A stretch of DNA of 17,546 bases from JAWLFI01 sp041685645 (GTDB taxonomy: Bacteria; Bacteroidota; Bacteroidia; Chitinophagales; Saprospiraceae). The stretch spans positions 1 through 17,546 of the forward strand of contig JAWLFI010000033.1 in the NCBI GenBank assembly GCA_041685645.1, given 5' to 3'. Shown here piece after piece: positions 14,111 through 17,546 of the stretch. Below the pieces are notes generated by a model. That model had not been told where the DNA came from and ran no database searches. It saw nothing but the letters and a program-made list of their open reading frames with translations. Every line of letters begins with the position of its first letter. Positions within the stretch are counted from its first letter, which is position 1. The position numbers were made by a program, and so were the translations under genes.

Positions 14111-15697
14111 CTAGTTCAATTTTATCTCGTCTTCTTTTTCGTCAAAGAAATGATAGTCCATCAAAGACAGGTCAGACTTAGCTTTAATAGGTACCCATTT
14201 GCCGTGATTCAAGTACCACTTCATCTGCAAGCTAGGCAAACCTTTCTTTAAAAATGCCTCTATAAAGGGATGTACATGCAGTTTCACCTTTGACTTGGGA
14301 CGCGACTGTCGAATAAACATCAAGTCTCTTTCGATTTGATCAGTGACCAGAATCGTCGAATTGACTTTACCCGTCCCATTACAGGTGGGGCACTTTTCTG
14401 AAGTATCAATTTTGACGGCCGGTCGGACGCGCTGACGTGTGATCTGAATCAAGCCAAACTTACTCAACGGCAAGATCGTGTGCTGCGCTCTATCCTTTTC
14501 CATGGCATCTTTGAGCGTTTTATACAGTTTCTTGCGATGCTCGTACTTTTTCATATCGATAAAGTCAACCACTATGAGTCCACCAATATCTCTGAGCCGC
14601 AACTGCCGGGCAATTTCCTCAGCAGATTCGAGATTGACGTACAGAGCTGTTTCTTCCTGACTTGCTCGACGTGACTTCGGCCCCGAATTTACATCGATAA
14701 CGTGCATGGCCTCTGTATGTTCAATGACCAAATAGGCTCCCGAAGGCATTGTCGCCGTTTTCCCAAAGGCAGACTTGATCTGCCGGGTGATACCGTATCG
14801 ATCAAAAATGGGCTGCTTTCCTTTATAAGAACGCAGTATTTTTTGTTTATCGGGAGCAATTTCTTTTAGATATTCCTTGAGGTTATCATACAGGTCTTTA
14901 TCGTTCACCACGATGCGGTTGAAAGAGTCCGTTAGCAAGTCTCTCAGAATGGAGCTGGTTTTATCCAGTTCACTCAACAATTTGACGGGGGCGTTTGCAT
15001 TGTGCAACTGAGCATGGATGTCTTTCCATTTTCCCACTAGATCACTGAGTTCGTTATGCAAGTCAGCGACTTTTTTGCCTTCGGCCGCCGTGCGGACAAT
15101 GACGCCAAAGTTGGCTGGCTTTATGCTTTCGATGAGCACCTGCAGTCGCTTGCGTTCATCCGGGTTTCGAATTTTCTTCGAAACGGCAATGACATCGTTA
15201 AAGGGTGTCAGGACGATATAGCGTCCGGGAATAGTAACTTCACAACTGATTCGCGGGCCTTTCGTAGAGATGGGCTCTTTGAGAATTTGAACGAGAATAG
15301 GGTGTTTTTTATCCACCACTTCGTTAATCTTCCCATTCTTTTTAATTTCTGGTTCAATTTTAAAATCAGCCAAACTCGACGTTTGCTGACTTCCCGACAC
15401 ACTTCCTCTGACAAATTTTTGCAGAGATTGAAATTTGGGACCCAGATCCGTATAATGCAAAAAAGCATCTTTCTTGTGATCAATATCTACAAATGCGGCA
15501 TTGAGCCCTGGCATTAATTTTTTTACCCTTCCGATAAATATATCGCCGACAGTAAATTCGTTATTAGTAAATTCCTTATGAATTTCTACTAATTTTCCAT
15601 TTTCAATCATCGCAATTTCGACTTCGGCCGGCGATGCGCTGATGACTAATTCTTTTTCCACTACTTTTTGATTTACTACACAGCTAATCAGCCCCAA
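14111..15697 (-). CDS. rng: Ribonuclease E/G family protein
   Basis: This endoribonuclease processes rRNA and degrades mRNA. In the 528-residue reading, an S1-type RNA-binding domain covers about 45-180 (VGDIFIGRVKKLMPGLNAAFVDI), with an insertion near 95-135. The catalytic DNase I-like domain includes Asp335 in VIDVNSG and Asp378 in VVDFIDM, equivalent to the magnesium ligands of E. coli RNase E. Cys436 and Cys439 (CPTCNGTG) form the zinc link. It lacks the long C-terminal scaffold of RNase E, so it resembles RNase G. The start is uncertain: TTG 15697 gives the long form, while GTG 15661 gives MEKELVIS, nearer the family's usual N-terminus. No ATG fits. It lies downstream of the basic microgene and hairpin. 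Confidence 0.92.
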   Translation of the reverse strand: MGLISCVVNQKVVEKELVISASPAEVEIAMIENGKLVEIHKEFTNNEFTVGDIFIGRVKKLMPGLNAAFVDIDHKKDAFLHYTDLGPKFQSLQKFVRGSVSGSQQTSSLADFKIEPEIKKNGKINEVVDKKHPILVQILKEPISTKGPRISCEVTIPGRYIVLTPFNDVIAVSKKIRNPDERKRLQVLIESIKPANFGVIVRTAAEGKKVADLHNELSDLVGKWKDIHAQLHNANAPVKLLSELDKTSSILRDLLTDSFNRIVVNDKDLYDNLKEYLKEIAPDKQKILRSYKGKQPIFDRYGITRQIKSAFGKTATMPSGAYLVIEHTEAMHVIDVNSGPKSRRASQEETALYVNLESAEEIARQLRLRDIGGLIVVDFIDMKKYEHRKKLYKTLKDAMEKDRAQHTILPLSKFGLIQITRQRVRPAVKIDTSEKCPTCNGTGKVNSTILVTDQIERDLMFIRQSRPKSKVKLHVHPFIEAFLKKGLPSLQMKWYLNHGKWVPIKAKSDLSLMDYHFFDEKEDEIKLN

Positions 15698-15738
15698 AAG
15701 AGCGCGTTCTCGAACTTATCGAGCCACGCACTAGACAT
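15688..15738 (-). other. Possible 16-codon upstream reading frame before RNase E/G
   Basis: ATG 15738 opens MSSAWLDKFENALFWG and stops at 15688-15690, overlapping the TTG start at 15697. One extra G in the GGGG run (15691-15694) would fuse it to the RNase frame. It could be a regulatory leader, a sign of a missing base, or chance; there is no Shine-Dalgarno. Confidence 0.2.
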
Positions 15739-15794
15739 GGGAAAGAGAAAAATACAAATGGGAGCTTTTGCTGTCGATTTGAGCCACGACAACA

Positions 15795-15823
15795 AGTAAA
15801 GACAAGGAGTACTTGCCTTTACT
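15795..15823 (-). terminator. Strong hairpin between the basic microgene and RNase E/G
   Basis: On the minus strand AGTAAAGGCAAG pairs with CTTGTCTTTACT around a TACTC loop, 12 pairs counting one G.U. On the plus strand that pair would be an A/C mismatch, so the fold favours the minus-strand RNA. No long U-tract follows. It begins 17 bases after the microgene stop and lies 98 bases before TTG 15697, so it may terminate, protect or be cleaved. Confidence 0.45.
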
Positions 15824-15839
15824 GTGTGTTGGTTACCAA

Positions 15840-15932
15840 TTATTTTTTCTTCTTATGACGATTCTTACGCAGTCTTTTTTTGCGTTTGTGCGTTGAAATC
15901 TTGTGCCTTTTTCTTTTCTTTCCACTTGGCAT
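15840..15932 (-). CDS. AURKAIP1/COX24-type 30-residue basic protein
   Basis: This microgene encodes 30 residues from ATG 15932 to TAA 15840-15842. It begins MPSGKKRKRHKISTH, continues KRKKRLRKNRHKKKK, and is almost all Lys, Arg and His. The KKRKRHKxxTHKRKKRLRKNRHKK pattern resembles the COX24/AURKAIP1 C-terminal domain (mS38 of the mitochondrial small ribosomal subunit), and very similar peptides are annotated so in many Bacteroidota. A ribosome- or RNA-binding role is inferred from that relation and the charge. It lies 23 bases after the TPR gene, with an A-rich leader, upstream of RNase E/G, in the same order as in many relatives by my recollection. Confidence 0.8.
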   Translation of the reverse strand: MPSGKKRKRHKISTHKRKKRLRKNRHKKKK

Positions 15933-15955
15933 AATGCTAATTTTTTTGTGTTATA

Positions 15956-16744
15956 TTATTTAAATGATTTACACTTTTGTTCACTCAGCTGAGCTTGTTC
16001 GCTCTGATTTGTAGCGGCATACGCTTCTGCGAGTAAGCAATGTGCTTTTGTTTTCATCGGCTCGATGGCAATCGCCTTTTCAAGTCGTTCGATGGCTTTT
16101 TCGTACTGTCCCGTTTGCATTCCCAGGCGTCCCAATTGATATAGAACGGCTGCGGATTCGGGATATTTCTCATTGAGATTCAATAACATTTGAATCCCCT
16201 TCATGGGATTGTTCTGTGGAGGCTGCTCCACATAGGTTAAAGCCAGATTTATTCTGTGATTGATATTATCAGAATCCAGAGTAATGGCTTTTTCGAATGC
16301 TGCCCGCGACTGATCTATTGCAAACAGTAATTCTTTTTCACTGACATTCTCCATCTGCAGAGCTAGAGCATAAGTAGTTCCTGCCATAGACCAAACTTCT
16401 GAGCTGGGGTCAAGACTAGCAACTAACTCTGCATAATGCCCGGCTACCACCGGCTCTTTCTGTTCGTACCAGGCTCCGGATAACTCTTTGAGATAAGCGA
16501 TAGAGTCGGCGAGATTGGAGCTACTTTCATAGGCTGAATGTATCCCTCGAATCCGCGTCTGATCCTCCCGGGGCAAGGTGGGCAATTTCTCTCTGACTAA
16601 ATTTACCGCGCTGGTGCGTTGAATGCTTAATGAGCGACTTTCCTGACGTTCATATGCCTCCGGCGGACGCGTGTCCAGAGCAAAATAGATAAAAGCTACC
16701 ACTGCCATACCCATACTCAACAAAACCCACTGTGCTTTTCCCAT
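15956..16744 (-). CDS. Membrane-anchored TPR repeat protein
   Basis: The 262-residue protein has one N-terminal membrane helix (WVLLSMGMAVVAFIYFALD, about 6-24), then a soluble region. The clearest TPR units lie in the C-terminal half: ALTYVEQPPQNNPMKGIQML (about 168-187), AAVLYQLGRLGMQTGQYEKAIERLEKAIAIEP (200-231) and AHCLLAEAYAATNQSEQAQ (235-253). The G-Y-x2-A-I and A-x3-A pattern is typical. It would sit in the inner membrane facing the periplasm and scaffold protein contacts; its partners are unknown. It begins 13 bases after the HU stop and precedes the basic microgene by 23 bases, so all three are probably one transcript. Confidence 0.85.
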   Translation of the reverse strand: MGKAQWVLLSMGMAVVAFIYFALDTRPPEAYERQESRSLSIQRTSAVNLVREKLPTLPREDQTRIRGIHSAYESSSNLADSIAYLKELSGAWYEQKEPVVAGHYAELVASLDPSSEVWSMAGTTYALALQMENVSEKELLFAIDQSRAAFEKAITLDSDNINHRINLALTYVEQPPQNNPMKGIQMLLNLNEKYPESAAVLYQLGRLGMQTGQYEKAIERLEKAIAIEPMKTKAHCLLAEAYAATNQSEQAQLSEQKCKSFK

Positions 16745-16757
16745 ATCGTTATTGCCT

Positions 16758-17060
16758 TTACTCCTCGCCGGGAAGTTCGTCTACATTCTCCTTTACCCGA
16801 TCGACAAAAATCTTGGACGGTTTAAAAGCGGGGATATAATGTGCAGGAATTTCAATGGCCTTGTTCTTTTTGATATGGCGACCAATTTTTTTCGCTCTCT
16901 TCTTCACAATAAAAGATCCAAAGCCTCTTATATATACATTCTCTCCTTCCGTTAAAGCATCCTTCACTTCTGTGAAAAAAGACTCCAGAGATACCAAAAC
17001 ATCTACTTTAGGTACGCCAGTCTTTTCAGAAATGGCTGCTACTAAATCTGCTTTCCTCAT
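16758..17060 (-). CDS. HU/IHF family DNA-binding protein
   Basis: This 100-residue nucleoid protein starts at ATG 17060 (MRKADLVAAISEKTG). Helices form the dimer core, and the arm motif is IRGFGSFIVKKRAKKIGRHI (44-63), with GFGSF and the Ala-Lys-Lys arm. The proline-tipped loop is IEIPAHYIPAFKPSK (69-83), where the proline that intercalates into DNA sits (PAF). The C-terminus is an acidic tail (ENVDELPGEE). Reading further upstream to 17246 adds 62 residues with no family support, so that part is leader sequence. Such proteins bend and compact DNA. It heads the operon. The upstream GACATTTG at about 17118 is one base off a -7 box. Confidence 0.9.
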   Translation of the reverse strand: MRKADLVAAISEKTGVPKVDVLVSLESFFTEVKDALTEGENVYIRGFGSFIVKKRAKKIGRHIKKNKAIEIPAHYIPAFKPSKIFVDRVKENVDELPGEE

Positions 17061-17246
17061 AGGTTTTACTTTTAAGTTAATCCACGAATAAGAGGATGTT
17101 ACCTCTATACGAGTGGGGCAAATGTCGCAATTTTTTTTATAATCAGGAAGGTTTTCTGTGTTTTTGTTTGATAAGCAGCTGAAAATCACATAAATAGCAA
17201 AAAATAGGAGTAAAGATGAGCTTTCGCTTGCGTTCCATCCCTTCAC

Positions 17247-17546
17247 ATCATGTTAATGGTAAGTCAACGTTTCGTGGGGCTATATAGTTTCCACAGTAAT
17301 AAATATAGGTGACTTTGATGTGTGAGTTTGGATTGGGGTTCTAGGTTTTTTTGTTGCATAGAGAGTTAAGAAAGGTGAAAGTCTCCAGGATTTCCTGAAC
17401 TACGAACTTCGTGCTTCGTCGGTCGAGGAAGGCTGAGGCTTAGGTTAAGGTAAAGGCTGAGGTAAAGGCTGAGGTAAAGGTATAGAACGCGGACCTTGGT
17501 GCCGCCGACGGCGGTAAGACGCTGATTTATAAGGATGAACATGGAT
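17247..17546. other. Gene-free window end with repeat-like sequence
   Basis: No credible gene is seen on either strand across these 300 bases. The first half is AT-rich. From about 17390 the sequence turns repetitive and GC-richer, with the AAGGCTGAGGT tandem array (17429-17480). The tail is GCCGCCGACGGCGG (17501-17514), a palindromic stretch, then CGCTGATTTATAAGGATGAA, like dispersed repeats common in Bacteroidota. Confidence 0.6.
17429..17480. repeat. Degenerate 12-bp tandem repeat (AAAGGCTGAGGT)
   Basis: Two exact 12-base units, AAAGGCTGAGGT, occupy 17452-17463 and 17464-17475, followed by a partial AAAGG. Before them lie the degenerate units AAGGCTGAGGCT, TAGGTT and AAGGT (17429-17451). 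It is not coding. Confidence 0.8.

Noticed and set aside
17061..17246. N-terminal extension of the HU protein by 62 residues
   Set aside because: No HU protein has such a segment. The ATG at 17060 matches the family start, and the extension looks like a leader/promoter region.
17429..17480. CRISPR array
   Set aside because: Units are only 12 bp and contiguous with no spacers, and there are no cas genes.

Overview
The window reads as a chromosomal stretch from a member of the Bacteroidota, probably the Saprospiria/Lewinella side of the phylum. The pointers are a secreted protein ending in a gliding-motility (CHU_C, type IX secretion) domain; several exact TAnnTTTG promoter elements; mostly A-rich leaders instead of Shine-Dalgarno sites; and a run of HU protein, TPR protein, tiny AURKAIP1/COX24-type basic protein and RNase E/G. 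The phylum assignment is well supported; the class is inference. Left-hand genes look more GC-rich than right-hand ones.

Layout. 1-288 has no gene but holds a GC-rich, hairpin-dense element (about 78-240) that folds on paper into a multi-branched RNA. 289-2031 (-) is the CHU_C surface protein, divergent from a DUF2254 membrane protein (2184-3512, +). Next comes an envelope-sugar cluster: a GT2 glycosyltransferase (3622-4509, -), an unrecognised, possibly GT-B-like protein (4551-5516, +), a DCC-family thiol protein (5511-5966, -) and mannose-1-phosphate guanylyltransferase (5966-7060, -). apaG follows (7161-7547, -). Upstream of it is a 100-N scaffold gap flanked by two identical 99-bp copies, almost certainly one locus written twice. 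A two-gene unit (acidic hypothetical plus M14 succinylglutamate desuccinylase/aspartoacylase-like protein, 7965-9508, -) ends in a perfect 27-bp palindrome.

The middle carries an AlkB-type alkane monooxygenase (9598-10713, +), whose N-terminus is unsettled because of an A8 tract, and an isopenicillin-N-synthase-like 2OG/Fe(II) oxygenase (10821-11771, +). A TatA-like translocase subunit (12122-12391, +) has its own promoter. The right end is a minus-strand series: HU, TPR membrane protein, the 30-residue basic protein, RNase E/G, a GT28/MurG-like glycosyltransferase and a VOC protein. The last 300 bases have no gene but contain a 12-bp tandem repeat and repeat-like sequence.

Most genes are housekeeping or envelope functions. 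I see no defence, phage or CRISPR system. The observations most worth checking are the structured element at the left edge, the alkB homopolymer, the microgene before RNase E/G with the hairpin between them, and the assembly duplication at the gap.
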